Source of the DNA: Yamagishiella unicocca
Lineage: Eukaryota > Chlorophyta > Chlorophyceae > Chlamydomonadales > Volvocaceae
Length of the DNA: 64,000 nucleotides
Direction of reading: 5' to 3'
Assembly (NCBI GenBank): GCA_003116995.1
Contig: BDSL01000065.1
Location: 95,001 to 159,000, forward strand
The translations under genes and the position numbers were made by a program. Positions 21,301-33,100 of the stretch are shown here, in pieces. Numbering within the stretch: the stretch's first letter is position 1; each line of letters begins with the position of its first letter. The notes beneath the pieces were generated by a model. It was not told the DNA's origin and ran no database searches. It saw nothing but the letters and a program-made list of their open reading frames with translations.

Positions 21301-24300
21301 AAGCCGAATCCATCAACATCCTCGGCACGCCGCGCGCCGGCGGCACCCCTCCGGAGATCACGACCACCAGCCCGTCGTACACGCCGCCGCCGCCGCTGCC
21401 GCCGCGGTCCGCCGCCGCCGCCGCCAGCCCCGCGGCGGCTTCGTTGAAGCTGTCAGCCCGCGGCCCGGCGCCTGCGTCAGCTCCCCCTCGCACCGCCAGC
21501 GGTCGTAGCGGTGTGGTCGAGGGCCAGGATGAGACGGGCGCCCGGGTGTGGTTGCTGGACAAGACTGTCAGCATGATGGTGGCGAGGGGCAGCGAGGACG
21601 GCAGCGTGGTGTCGTACTCGTGGGGCATGCCGCCACGGCTGTCGGCGGCGGCGTCGGCGGCGGCGTCTGCTGCTGCGGCGGCGGCGGCGGGTAGTCGGGA
21701 CCAGAGCGAGTCGGGCAGCATCACCTCCACGATGGCGCCGTGGGCGGGAGCCATCACGCCGCGAGGTGAGCGGTCCAGGGGGGGAAGGGCGTGTGTATGT
21801 GTGTGGATTGGGTTTGGGTGGCATATTTCGCATTGGCGGGTGACGGGAGGCAGCTGGGTAGGTTCGGCCGCAAGGTCACCTGTTCAAATCCCGCCGCTTC
21901 CCCCACACACGGCTCCGTTGCAGCCGTCCCAAATCGAACTTGTCTCCCCCTGCACGTCGGCCCCGCAGTTAAGTCTGGCGGCAAGAGCATGCTCTCCCCG
22001 GAGGAAATGGCCGCCAGGGATGTGGACGTGCAGCAGCTGCTGAGGAAGGAGCGGACGGAGCCAGAGCTGACGGTGGGGCCTGGGAGGGGCTAGGGGGGGG
22101 CTCTTGGAGGTTGCTGTGGGCGATTGCTGTCGGAGGTGGTTCTGGGAGGTTGCTGTGGGAGGTGGCTCTGTGAGGGGCTGGGGGTTGGGGGGGTGACTGG
22201 TGGAGGGGAGGGTGTGGTGACCTGGTCCAGGGGAGGGCCGCTGAGCAGAAGAGCTGCACGTGCTTCTGATGGTGCTGACGGGAACCCCGTGCCTGCTCCC
22301 TCCCCGTGCCCCCCTCCCCGTGCCTGCTCCCTCCCCGTGCCTGCTCCCTCCCCGTGCCTCCTCCCTCCCCGTGCCTGCTCCCTCCCCGTGCCTGCTCCCT
22401 CCCCGTGCCTGCTCCCTCCCCGTGCCTGCTCCCTCCCCGTGCCTGCTCCCTCCCCGTGTTCCCCTCCCCGTGCCTGCTCCCTCCCCGTGCCTGCTCCCTC
22501 CCCGTGCCTCCTCCCTCCCCGTGCCTGCTCCCTCCCCGTGCCTCCTCCCTCCCCGTGCCTCCTCCCTCCCCGTGCCTGCTCCCTCCCCGTGCCTCCTCCC
22601 TCCCCGTGCCTGCTCCCTCCCCGTGCCTCCTCCCTCCCCGTGCCTCCTCCCTCCCCGTGCCTCCTCCCTCCTCGCACCTCAGGAGTCGCTGCGGCGGCTG
22701 CTGGACGGCTTGGACCTGCGGCGGGCGGGACGTGTGGACCTACAGATGCTGCGGTGAGGGCGGTGAGGGCGGGGAGGGCGGGGAGGGCGGGGAGGGCGGG
22801 GAGGGCGGGGAGGGCGGGGAGGGCGGGGAGGGCGGGGAGGGCGGAGAGGGCGGGGAGGGCGGGGAGGGCGGGGAGGGCGGGGAGGGCGGGGAGGGCGGGG
22901 AGGGCAGGGACGGCGGCGGGCCTACCCTCCTGGCCCAAGGCCGATGGGGGGAGCGGTGTCCAAGGAGGGTTTCATCGCCCTCCTTGCCGTGTCGCTGCAG
23001 CTCCCAAACGCGTTTGTTTACTCCCAGCCCGCCTCTTTGCGTCCCTTCTCCAGACAATTCCACATACGATGTGTCCCCAACCCTCAATGGGGTTCCACAT
23101 GTGATGTGCGCCCAACCCTCCTCCCTCCGCTCCCTCCCTCAGGGCCGCCCTCTCATCCTCGGGCCCCTTCCACCAGCTCACCCCGCTGCACACCCAGCTC
23201 CTGTCTGACCTGGCGGAGGCCCAGGCGCAACTGCCAACCGACAAAACCGCCCCCGGCAACATGGACGGATCGCGGCGGATGCTGGCCAGCGGCCCCCTCG
23301 GCGAGGCGCTGCTGGGGCTGGAGGTTGCCGTACCGCCGTACGTGTCATCCTCTGTGGGCGCCGTGGCGTCTGCCCAGGATGTGCTGGTGGAGGCGGTGTA
23401 CGGCGAGAGGGGTATGTCGGCCATGCTAAGGCAGCTGTACCGGCAGGTGGGTGATGCGGGGGGCCCGGGGAGGGGGGTGGAGGAGGGGGGGGGTGAGGAA
23501 ACCCGTGTACGCGGGTGGAAAGGGGATGGGGGGCAGCAGGTGGAGGGGCTGCGAAGGGCGCACGAGGTGAAGACCTCATTGGAGGTGTAGCGTCTGATGC
23601 GAGATGAGCCACCGGGCGGCGGGGGCAGAGGCACAGAGGTGGCGGTGTGCGGAGGTGACAGCGCAGCGGCGCCGCCCCGGCATCCACTGCTCAATCCGCA
23701 ACCCAGTCCCGACCTGCTCTACCGCAACCCAGTCCCGCAGGTTCCCGATGCTCCGCCCTAGCACGGGCATCTCTCACCCCCCTGTCCCCACGCCTCCCCT
23801 CCCCCTCCCCTCTCAGACCACCGGCCCGGACGACCCCCTGGAGCTGCTGACCCGCGGGCCCCGGGTGCACGCGGGTGCCGCGGAGGCGGCGCTGGAGTCG
23901 CTGATGGAGGTGCAGGTGGGGCCGGGGGATGTTGATGGAGGTGCAGGTGGGGCCGGGGGATGTTGATGGAGGTGCAGGTGGGGCCGGGGGATGTTGATGG
24001 AGGTGCAGGTGGGGCCGGGGGATGTTGATGGAGGTGCAGGTGGGGCCGGGGGATGTTGATGGAGGTGCAGGTGGGGCCGGGGGATGTTGATGGAGGTGCA
24101 GGTGGGCCCGGGGGATGTTGATGGAGGTGCAGGTGGGGCCGGGGGATGTTGATGGAGGTGCAGGTGGGGCCGGGGGATGTTGATGGAGGTGCAGGTGGGG
24201 CCGGGGGATGTTGATGGAGGTGCAGGTGGGCCCGGGGGATGTTGATGGAGGTGCAGGTGGGGCCCGGGGGATGTTGGTGGAGGTGCAGGTGGGGCCCGGG

Positions 24301-24838
24301 GGGATGGCGTAACGAGCGGATGGTGGTGTGGTGGTAGTTTGGCGGCCGGTGAGGACGGCGGCAGCGGGACAGCGGCGGCGGAAGAGGAGGAGGAGGTCCG
24401 CGACCTTCGGGCCTTGAGGCCACAATCCTAGCACCCTGCCCGCCAGCCTGCCCGCCAGCCAGCCTGGCTGCTTCGATGTCCTCCATCACACTGCCCGCCC
24501 CGATGTCAAACCACATGTCACAACACTCTGCGCGTTTGGCACAGCGTGCGCGGGCACACATCCGGTCCTGCCCTCCCTCGACTCAACCGCAGGGCGTCAC
24601 CCCCACCGCGCTGCTCCGAGCCGCGCTGCTGCCCTCCCACCAGCTGGGCCTCCCGGATGCTGACGCCGATTCGGACGAGGCCCTGCAGCTGCTGACTGGG
24701 GGCCCCGGGGGGCGGGGCCGCGCCCGCAGCACCCCTCTGAGCCTGCACTCGGCCCGCAGGTACCCGCAGTCGTGGGCCTCGGCCACTGCACATGTGGTGC
24801 ACGTGTACCAGGTGCTGCTGAAGAGGTGCAGCGCGTGA
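15399..24838 (+). CDS. TIR-like domain and EF-hand protein, about 1101 aa
   Basis: Exons: 15399-15568, 15875-15968, 16687-16740, 17213-17454, 17732-18158, 18444-18809, 18991-19157, 19580-19730, 19926-20003, 20374-20481, 20856-20900, 21186-21765, 21969-22072, 22683-22753, 23143-23446, 23817-23915, 24593-24838. All 16 junctions are GT-AG and keep phase. Residues 1-106 are Gln/Ala-rich and helical. Residues 107-245 look like a TIR domain: a first strand with LALITAPDGGPTFFERLF (from 119), then MAVVVLSPSLLASPHWAME (196-214). Glu214 lies six residues after Ser208, the spacing of the NADase glutamate in TIR enzymes. EF-hand loops are DQDHSGDLNLAE (556-567) and DDDADGRLCGLE (592-603), both with standard calcium ligands. 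A degenerate third lies near LLDGLDLRRAGRVDL. The rest is Ala/Ser/Pro-rich. Function unknown; EF-hands are firm, the TIR call is a motif-level inference. ATG 15399 is the first in a frame that joins exon 2 in phase. Confidence 0.7.
16580..16617 (+). repeat. Intronic repeat family C
   Basis: TTTGTCGGCCGTGGATTCGC followed by GGATTCTCTTATCACC. The family recurs at 6632-6660, 28661-28687 (reverse), 44765-44788 and 47742-47778. Confidence 0.65.
17099..17165 (-). repeat. Intronic repeat family B
   Basis: Copy in the intron before exon 17213-17454, reversed relative to the host gene; it lies about 45 bases before the 3' splice site. Confidence 0.65.
17213..18158 (+). other. TIR-like region (two exons)
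   Basis: TIR domains signal by self-association and, in many cases, cleave NAD+ with a conserved glutamate in the helix after the VVVLSPxYxxSxW motif. Here the first exon offers a short strand followed by GGPTFFERLFNRAL, like the box 1 region and its first helix. The second gives LERCGMAVVVLSPSLLASPHWAMERRI, then AKLSAVLIVRLH as a later strand. The usual SxWC is SPHW, so Trp is shifted by one, but the Ser-to-Glu spacing is kept. An Ala-rich insertion follows. A structure prediction would settle whether the fold is complete. Confidence 0.55.
17658..17714 (-). repeat. Intronic repeat family B
   Basis: Copy just before the 3' splice site at 17731; again reversed relative to the host when near a 3' splice site. 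Confidence 0.65.
18255..18375. repeat. Minisatellite in intron of the TIR/EF-hand gene
   Basis: Units of the type TGCTTTGGTTCCGACCCTCC then CACCCCTCTCCCC, about four copies between exons 17732-18158 and 18444-18809. Confidence 0.65.
18907..18976 (-). repeat. Intronic repeat family A, full copy
   Basis: Reverse-oriented relative to the previous copies, in intron 18810-18990 of the plus-strand TIR/EF-hand gene. Relative to its host gene it again ends near the 3' splice site (14 bases). Confidence 0.75.
19580..20481 (+). other. Paired EF-hand region (three exons)
   Basis: The helix SALLGDIFNYY precedes the first loop, and an intron (19731-19925) splits that loop after its second residue. The second loop follows LKDVLDDY. 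In both loops positions 1, 3, 5, 7 and 12 are D,D,S,D,E and D,D,D,R,E; position 7 binds through its backbone carbonyl, so Arg is tolerated. A paired EF-hand this regular predicts real calcium binding and is the most secure functional statement about this protein. Confidence 0.85.
20255..20318. repeat. Degenerate telomere-like repeat
   Basis: A run of AAACCCTG, AACCCTAT, AAAACCCC and CCCCTAAA units inside intron 20004-20373 of the TIR/EF-hand gene, following an (AC)n microsatellite. Confidence 0.5.
20496..20547 (+). repeat. Intronic repeat family A
   Basis: Begins 14 bases after the 5' splice site at 20482 and is followed directly by a family B copy. Confidence 0.7.
20553..20600 (+). repeat. 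Intronic repeat family B, partial
   Basis: Starts at GGCATAAACACCGTTTACAC, immediately after a family A copy, in intron 20482-20855. Confidence 0.6.
20941..21020 (+). repeat. Intronic repeat family B
   Basis: Diverged but complete copy ending GGGCGCATGCCGG, 40 bases after the 5' splice site of intron 20901-21185. Confidence 0.65.
22286..22680. repeat. C-rich 17-bp minisatellite, about 23 copies
   Basis: Unit GTGCCTGCTCCCTCCCC with a CTCCTC variant. It fills the 3' half of intron 22073-22682 up to the splice site. Confidence 0.85.
22745..22906. repeat. G-rich 10-bp minisatellite, about 16 copies
   Basis: Unit GAGGGCGGGG starting at the 5' splice site of the intron that begins at 22754. Confidence 0.85.
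23903..24296. repeat. 31-bp minisatellite that copies a 5' splice site, about 13 units
   Basis: Unit GATGGAGGTGCAGGTGGGGC plus CGGGGGATGTT. The first unit contains the last bases of exon 23817-23915 and its GT, so each further unit carries another CAG|GTGGGG. Confidence 0.85.
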
Positions 24839-26038
24839 GGGAGGAGGGAGGGAGGGGACGAGGAGGGGAGGGTTTGAAGAGGGGAGGGGAGGGGAGGGGT
24901 TGAAGAGGGGAGGGGAGGGGGTTGAAGAGGGGAGGGGTCAGGGGCAGTTGCATGTACAGGTGCAGGGGCTGCAGGCTAGGGGTTGCTAGTGGATGGGTTT
25001 TGTTTCATTGTGAGAATCAAGGGTGAGGTCCAGGGAGGACTCTTGGTCAGGCTAGGATAGACGAGATGCGGTTGGGAGGCCGACTGGCGGCGGGATGGGG
25101 TAGCTCAGGATCAATCGCGCGTTTTATAGATGGTAGGATAGGGTGGGGCGGGTGCGAGGCGAGGCGAGGGCGTCCTGGCGCGGTGCGGTGTGATGGAGGG
25201 CATCGAAGCATCCCGTCAGACGTGTGCAGGCGAGGCCAAGGTAACTGAAAGCAGTAGGGAGCTACTTGACGCCAAAGACCCTGGCACGGCCCTGAACAGC
25301 TGGGCAGTATAAGCATCGCAAGACCTTGTGGCAATCAAGCGTGAGCGCGTGACGGGGGCCGATGTATATATTAATCAGCAACCTAGGCTGGCATAAAAAT
25401 AATTCAGGAACGAAGCTTGTAAATTGCGTGAGCAAAAACTGGCCCCCGTGTAAATATCCGGTTTCCCAATTGCGAACGGTTTGTCGACTACCGGTAACCG
25501 TAAAGCCTTTCCTGCTTCGTTGTTTTTCAAAATAATGTGTTGAACATGAAACTATTATTTTATGGCACGACGACTTGTTTTATACCTCTTTGAGGCCGGG
25601 TGGCAGTTGTCGAGATGCCAACATCGGGGCGCAAGGTTGGAGGCTGCCTAGAGCCTGCACTTTTTAGAAGGTGGACTATGGTGCAATGTTTGAAACGAAG
25701 TCCTTGGCGAATGACTGACTATGCAAGGTTGCGTCCTGCGTGTCGGTCGGCGTCTCGTCCGTTCTCGTCCACTGTCGCCGTACCGCTGTTTCCAAATTGC
25801 CTCACTCGTCGTCAGTCGTCACAGGAGACGTCTCCTAGCGGCATACCTACGAGGATTTACTATTCTTGTGATCATTTAAGTCTTAGATGCTTGTGGGTCG
25901 CTACTTGCCAAGTACTTGACTTGACCCATAACGCTGAGGATTGGTTCGCGGCATCAGATAATGTCGTTGTTTCCCTGAGTATATATGTTTATATCCAGTG
26001 CCGGTTGATTTACTGCTTGCCACAAACTCGGGGACGCA
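24839..26038. other. Intergenic: 3' region of the TIR/EF-hand gene and promoter side of AHI1
   Basis: The first part is G-rich simple repeat (24839-24945), then sequence becomes AT-richer from about 25360. No open frame with a family motif is present on either strand. The next convincing coding start is the ATG at 26039. Confidence 0.6.
25418..25422 (+). terminator. Candidate polyadenylation signal TGTAA
   Basis: TGTAA is the usual poly(A) signal of chlamydomonadalean algae. This copy lies about 580 bases after the TIR/EF-hand stop codon, in an AT-rich stretch. A second TGTAA follows at 25449-25453. Confidence 0.4.
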
Positions 26039-27163
26039 ATGACTCCCGATGACCTGCCACCCCCAAAGGCGGGGTTCGGGCTGCGAAGAGAAATGGAGGA
26101 GCTTCAAACAATCGAGGAGACTCAGCCCAGTACTAAACCGAAAAGCAAGCCTCCCGTCCGCGATCCAGGTATGGGAAGCTGCCCACCATGCGCGGGAACC
26201 CAACTCAGCTTGCCGCAACGATTACCCTAAAACACACGAATATCTCATTCCCTACTAAACCTACAGGTAATCGCCGCGTTTCTTTCGAGACAGGCCCAGC
26301 TTCGCGTGAGGCCGAGGACGACCCGTCCCCGCCCTCGCCCGAAGCGCCGGCAGCAGCACCCCCCCGCGCGCCAGCTCCGGCAACGCCGCCCAATCCTCGC
26401 GGCCTGCCCCCGCGAGCCCCAGCAGTGGCCGCAGCAGCACCACCATCACCACCTGCTGGCGCCTCTCCTACAGCAGCAGCAGCTGATGCCTCGGGCATCT
26501 CGCCTATGGCCTTTGCTCTGCCACCCTCACGCCTAGGCCCAGGTGGCGGCAGCCGAGCGGCACGCGCCCCGCCTGCCCCCGCCGCTGCCGCCGTCGCCGC
26601 CGCTGCTGCACCCCCAACAACTGCCAGCTCCGAAGCCGGATCCGAGCTGTCGCTGAGCCTCAACGCCAGCATGCGTCGTACACGCCGGCGTCACGCGGCA
26701 GCGGCTGGCGTCGTGTCGGGCAATGTGCTGGGGCCGGCACCCATTCCCGCCGGAGTGGCGGCGGCAGCAGCGGCGGCGGCGGCGGCGAGTGCCGCCGCCG
26801 GCGGCAGCGGCGGCGCAGCTTCATCGCCTGCCGTACCACTAGCCGCCGACGCAGCGGCGGCGGGGGCTGTGGGCCCGTCGACTCCACCGCGTGGTGGGTT
26901 GAGGTTGGGGTGGTTACTTGCGATAGCGGTGTCGGTTTCTGAGGGTTACTTGCTACAGCCGCAGAGCAAGAGCAGCTTCCTGCTGCTCTTGCCGGTCTCA
27001 CTCCCGCCAGCTGTCGACAGAGGGCTCGGGGCATAAGGCCCTCAAGCCCTACACAACGTTGTACCCCGCTGCACCGCCCTCCACCTCCCAAACGCACGCA
27101 CTCCCTTCTCCGTCCTCCTACGTCGTGTAACCGGTCCTCCCCGCCCACCCCCACCCCCCCAAA

Positions 27164-27194
<31 letters not shown>

Positions 27195-30100
27195 GCAGCT
27201 TCGGAGCCTCGGGGCACCGGCGGCGGCGACATGTACGCCGCCTTCAACTCCAGCCAGGGCGCTGATGGCGGCACCTCCTCGCCCCCTCCCGAGCCCCCCC
27301 AGCGCCCCATCTGCGGGCCGCTCTACACCAAGCCCATCCCGCCCAACGTGCTCGCCCTCACCATTGCGCGATCCGAGGTGCGGGGCCGGGGTTGCAAGCA
27401 AAACCCGTGTACGGCGGAAAACCGTACACGAGGTGCGCTGCTGGGGAAGGACACACCTGAAGCCCGCCGCCGTACATCACCTCTGACGCCTTAGGTCGCC
27501 AACCGACCCCAACCCCGCGCCCCGCCCCCGCGCCCCAACCACCGCCTCCCTCCACAACCGAATCCCAACCCCGCCTCCCCCCCGCCGCCCCCTCAGGCCC
27601 TCCGCAGCGACCCCCTGCTGACCAACCCCGTGGTGCGGATCCACTGTCTGGACGGGAGCACCGGCCAGTACCTGCAGTCGTTGGATGACCTGAGCCTGGG
27701 ACCACAGCTGGATGCGGCCAAGCACGCGGAGGTGTGTGTGGGTGTTTGGGTTACGTGAAAGAACCGGTAACTCGGGGGGGGGGTGAGAGGGAAACCCGTG
27801 GATGTCCGAAAAAACCGTTTAAAACAGAAGTTTTGAGATGCATGCTGGAGAACTGGGTTGGGGGGGGGTGAGAGGAAACCAGTGGGCGGGTGGGCTTGCA
27901 AGGAAGACCCGCACATGCGAGAAAAACCGTTTAGTACAGGCGTTTCGAGATGCATGCTGGAGAACTTGGGTGGGCGGGTGGGGTGGGGCGGCGTGGGCGG
28001 ATGGAGGGGGCGAGAGAGAAGGGTCGGGGCAAAGGGGCTATCGTGTTAGGGGAGCGGGGAGCAGGAGCGGGTTGCACACAGGCGCAGGTGTGACTCCACT
28101 GACGGCACAGCCACATGGGCTGGGCTCGGGGAGGGCCAAAGGACGGATGTGTCACGGGGAGTACGGAAGTCACGGGGATGGAGGCGGAAGCCCCGCAAAG
28201 GAGGGGAGGGGAGGGGAGGCGTGTTTCCTGGGGCCTGGGTTGCAAGGAAAACCCGTGCACGAAAGAAGACCCGTTGGGGCCTGGGTGGGGCCGGATGGCT
28301 GTGTGAAGTAAGGGGACCCTCAGCGCCCAATTAAGGACAGCCACCCGGCCGGATCCGTCCAGGACCCCCCCACTTCCGTTTTGCCGCCACTGCGGCGCCT
28401 CACATCTCCCAGCTCCTGAGCGCCACGTCATCTACTTCACCCCGGCCCCCGCCCCAACACTGGCCCGTGCCCCCGCTCTCCCTCCCCGCCCCCCTCCCTG
28501 GAACAGCTCCTGGAGTACGCTGGTCGGCCCAACCAGATGACCATCGCCAATAACAGCGAGTCCCCCGCCTCCGCCATCCTGCGGGTCATACCCCCGGTCC
28601 AGACAGAGCCGTTCGACCTGCTGAGCAGGCCCGAGGTGCGGGTGGGGGGTGGGGGGTTTGAGAAGAGAATCCGCGAATCCACGGCCGGTGGGGGGAGGGG
28701 TGGGCTTGACAAGGTGGTGGGGGGACGGTGATGGTGGGAGGGTGGGGGGGAAACCCGTGGATGTCCGAAAAAACGTTTACAACAGAAGTTTTGAGATGCA
28801 TGCATGCATGGTGGGAGGGTGGGGGGGGAGGGTGGTGGCGGGAGGGTGGGGGGTTGAGGGTTTGGGGTGACAGGGTGTTTGCCCTCGAAATGGCCTCCAC
28901 TAACCAAAAGCCATATACTGCCCCCACCCCGCACCCAGGCCCGCACCATGGCGGCTTGGGAGGAGACCCTCCTCATCGACGAGGCGGTGGAGCGACTGGT
29001 GGCTGTGGACCCGCTGCTCATATTCGAGGTGGGAGCGGCAGCTGGGAGGGCGGGGGGCGGGCTGGCCGGCAGCTGGGGGGCCGCGGGCTGGCCGGCAGCT
29101 GGGAGGGCGGGGGGCGGGCTGGCCGGCAGCGCCGCCTGGGCGCCCCGAGGGTTACGTCACGCCACCCACCTATCCACCCACCCATCTTTGTGCTGCACAA
29201 GCAGTCAGGGCGAGATGTCCGCAGGAGGGGGCGAAAACGAAATCGATCACCACCCGGCCAACACACCGACCTGCTTCACGTCCATGCCTTTCCGCGTTTT
29301 CCTCACCGGAGCGGACCCCCACTCGGCTTGGACTTGCTGGAACACATGGCACTAAATGAAATGTTGCCTAACCCCGTTTGTGTTGCCTAACCCCGTTTGC
29401 CTTGTGCTCACCCCGCAGGTGATCCAGCCGCCCGTCAGCTACCAGCGCTACCGGAAGCACATCCGCGCGTACGACCCGACGGACGGCTCCCACCTGGTGG
29501 CCTGGGCCTTCCTGCGACCCGCGGGTCCGCAGCCCGAGAACCCCGGGGAGCAGCGCCAGCCGCTGTTGGGGCGCCTCAAGCTGCAGCTGTACGAGTACAA
29601 GAAGGGTGAGGCAGAGCGCAGGCGGCGGCGCGAGGGTTGGGTTGGAGGCCGGGGGGGGGAGAACGGGAAAGAGCAGGGGACAGGGGCAGGGAGCGGCGAG
29701 TGGGTGCCGAGCTGCATCGCTGGGTGAGCCTCATTTTGTTCCACGACGCTCCCTCCCTTCGCTACCCCTGGCAGACATCTCGGACGCCGTACGTGTGAGC
29801 GCCAGCTCGCCCATGCAGCTGGGGGGCCCCGGCGGCGAAGCCGGCGGCGTGGGCGTGGGTGGTCCGAAGCTCAACATCAACGCCGCCAGCCGCGCCTATG
29901 TCAACTGGCAGGCGCTCATGGCGGAGGGAGGAGCCGCAGTGGTCACCAAGTACCCCTCGGCGCTCACCGTCGTACTGCAGGTGGGAGAGCCTACACAGGT
30001 TCCCGTACGCCGTACAGTTTCGCAGAGACAAGTGCCGTACGTTGTTCTCGTTGGAGTGCCACACTGTGTATGTACCCAACGACACGCTGTGTTTTTACGC

Positions 30101-33100
30101 TCGGCCCGCAGGCCGTGCCCCGCCCCCCGCCCGAGATTGTGATCACGGAGCCGGACAAGGGCATCCGGCCGTACCTGCCGGCCGGGTACGGCAGTGGTTT
30201 CGAAAGCAGTGAGTCACGTCCCGGGGCTGCTTGTGGGAGGTGGTGGTTTCGACCCGTCCTCGTCCCCACCGCCCTTGATGCCCCGCTGATGCCACTCGAT
30301 GACATCCCACGTAATACTGATCCTCGCCTACGTCTATGCTTCCCCGCCCCAACCGCCGCAACCGCCCCAACCGCCTCAACCACCTCAACGGCCCCAACCG
30401 CCCCAACCGCTCCAGGCAAGGTCCCGCTGTCTGCCTACATTGGGGGACCTGGAGCCGACGGCGCGGGCATGTTGGAGGGCGCGGAGGACATCACCAAGAA
30501 CAAGTACTACCGAGCTATTACCGAGCCGTGCAAGGCAAGTGGGGGCCGGGGGCATGAGGGGAGACCCGTGGGTCGGCACTGAATATGAAAACCAATTTGG
30601 AAACGTTTTGGGCCGGGGGCGGGGGGCCGGAGGTCCGCGGGTGGGCAGTGTGGTGGGTAAGCGGCGGGGCGGGCAGAACAACAACAGCAACAAGGGGGTC
30701 GGGCCGGGGCGTGGTGGGTTGAGGCGGGCACACATAGGGCCCCATGGGCAGTTTAAAGCTGGTGTTCAATTTAGCCCTACAGGTAATGCCCATAGCGGTA
30801 CCAGGATCTAATCGGATCTAATCTTTCGGACTCCCCTCCACACCACACCACACACCGCAAATCGCCCCCTCGGCCGCACGTGATACGTCCCGCAGGTCCC
30901 CAATGTGCAGCTGCGCAAGCTGCCCGGTGGCCCCCAGGGCGTCACCTGCCTGGCCTTCAGCCACAGCGGCATCTTCCTGGCCGCCTGCTGCAGTGAGGTC
31001 GACGACCGCTTCCGCATAGTCATCTACAGCGTACTCACCGGTGGGGCAAGTGGGGGCCGGGGATGTGGGGCCGGGGGTGTACGGCCGGGAGTGTACGGCC
31101 GGGGGTGTACGGCCAGGGTTGTACGGCTAGGGGATGTGGGGCCGGGGTGGTACGGCTCCCCCACTCGCCGCCGCTTGATGTCGCACCTGACCCGGCAGAG
31201 GGAGGTGCACCCTATGACGGGGGGAAAGGGCGCACGCGTCCGCTGTGTGGTTTGCTGTTTGGGTAGCGTGGATTTGTGCTGGGTCAATGCACACCTATCT
31301 CTTGACACTGCCCCCGCCTCTGCCTGCCACCAACCCCGCCTCCGCCTGCCAGGCTCTGTGAAGCGTACCATGTTCGGCGCTCACAACGGCTTCGTGTACG
31401 AGGTGGCGTGGGCCAAGGACGACTCAGCCATCATCACCGCCTCCGCCGACGGTACGGCAAAGGTGTGGGAGTTCAACCCCGCCGCCATCTCCGCGGCGAT
31501 GGAGGCCGTGGAGGCGGCGACCAAAGCAGCGGCGGATGCCGCCGCCGGCACCGCCGGCAAGGCCGGCGCCGGGGCCGGGATATCTGACGCCGCCGCCGCC
31601 GCGGCGGCGGCGGCCCCCGCTATGAACTTACTCACTACGATGAAGCCGACGAAGGCGGCGGCGACGGCGGCGGCGGGGACGGCGGCGGCGGGGGCGCTAA
31701 ATGCGACGCTGGATACCGCCCGCGGCGGTACCCGAGGCAGCGGCGGCACCCCCGGCGGCGGTCCAGCTGCTCCGGCCCTGGTGGGAGCCAAGGCCGCCAT
31801 GCCGCACCCGACCGTACTACGGCACGCGTGCTACGTGTACACGGCGCAGTTCCATCCCGTACAGAAGCAGGGCAGCGCGCTCGTGGCCACGGGGGCGTAC
31901 GACGGTACGGTGCGGCTGTGGCGGCGGTACACGGGCGAGCTGTTGGCTGCCGTAAAGGTTGGTGCCGTACGGTAGCGACATGACTGTATCCGGCTCGCGC
32001 TCGTCCCCCTTGCGGCGGCGGCCCTGATATACCGGTAGGACCGTATGCTCGAATCGACCCGGTAGCGGCTCCCAAATCTCCGGTCGTTCCACTGAACCGC
32101 CCGAGCTGTTCGTCCTGTCCTTGGACCCAGCAGCACCCTACAGCTACTGTCATCAGTGTGCCCTCGTTTAGTGACCTCGTGTGGCGTTACACGCGTACAG
32201 TATCGGAAGCGGTGTTCTCCACCAGCCGTGACCCGAACCCCCGTTCAACCCCCTCCCCCTGCAGACCCAGAGCGGCTGCATCAACAGCATGTGTTTCGAC
32301 AAGCTTGGCACCCGGCTGTACGCGGGGGACAGCGCGGGAGTGCTGCAGGTGGGGAGGGGAGGGCGGGGGTGGCGAGAGGACCCAGAGGGAAGGCTGGCTG
32401 GGCCCGCGGGCCCTGCTGGTGTCGATCCACAACTCAAGTTTGAACCAGCTCAGCTCCAAACCAAGTCCACCTGGCCGGTGCTAGTAGTAGTAGAAATTGT
32501 TACAGTGGGCTCTAGACCTTCAGCCGGTGCTGCTGCTACTGCTTCCCCTCCTCCTCTGCCCCCACAGGAGTTCAGCTGCGACGTGACCAAGGGAGTGGAC
32601 GCAGTGGCGGCAGCTCCAGGGGGGACCAACCTAAAGATCTCCACCATCTCCGCGGGTGGGTCGGGACACCGGGTCTGGGCGGCGGGCGGCAGATCCCACC
32701 ACCACCGCAACCGCAACCGCAACCGGCGGGTGAAACACAGCGCATCGCCGTGATCCACGTGGGCGCTGTACGAACCAACCCTAACCGTCGCTTCCAATCC
32801 CCGCCCCGGTTCCGGCTCTCCAACCGCACTGAGTGCTCACTTTCTTCCACCACCCTCCATTCACCTCCGCGTGCATTGCTTGTCCCGCCTCCGCCCCCGC
32901 CCCTGCCTCTGTCGCTGCCCCCCTCCCCCGCCGTGCCGCCGCCGCCCCCGCCGCCGCCGCGTCCCTGCTCCCTCCCCTCTCCCCCTCTCAGGCACCAACA
33001 ACAACCTCAACTCCACCATGATGAGCGTCACGCTGCGAAGCCGACTGGGGGGCACCCAGCGGTCCACAGGCGGCGGCAGCCTGCCCGCCCCCGTCAACCT

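Noticed and set aside
22090..22938. Long minus-strand open frame rich in LPALPALP and RGGSRHGEG repeats
   Set aside because: It is a translation of the intronic C-rich and G-rich minisatellites; the plus-strand exons are supported by phase and EF-hand motifs.
23691..24561. Minus-strand frames with repeated TCTSINIPGPH units
   Set aside because: A reading of the 31-bp minisatellite; because the unit is 31 bp all three frames look repetitive, with no family motif.
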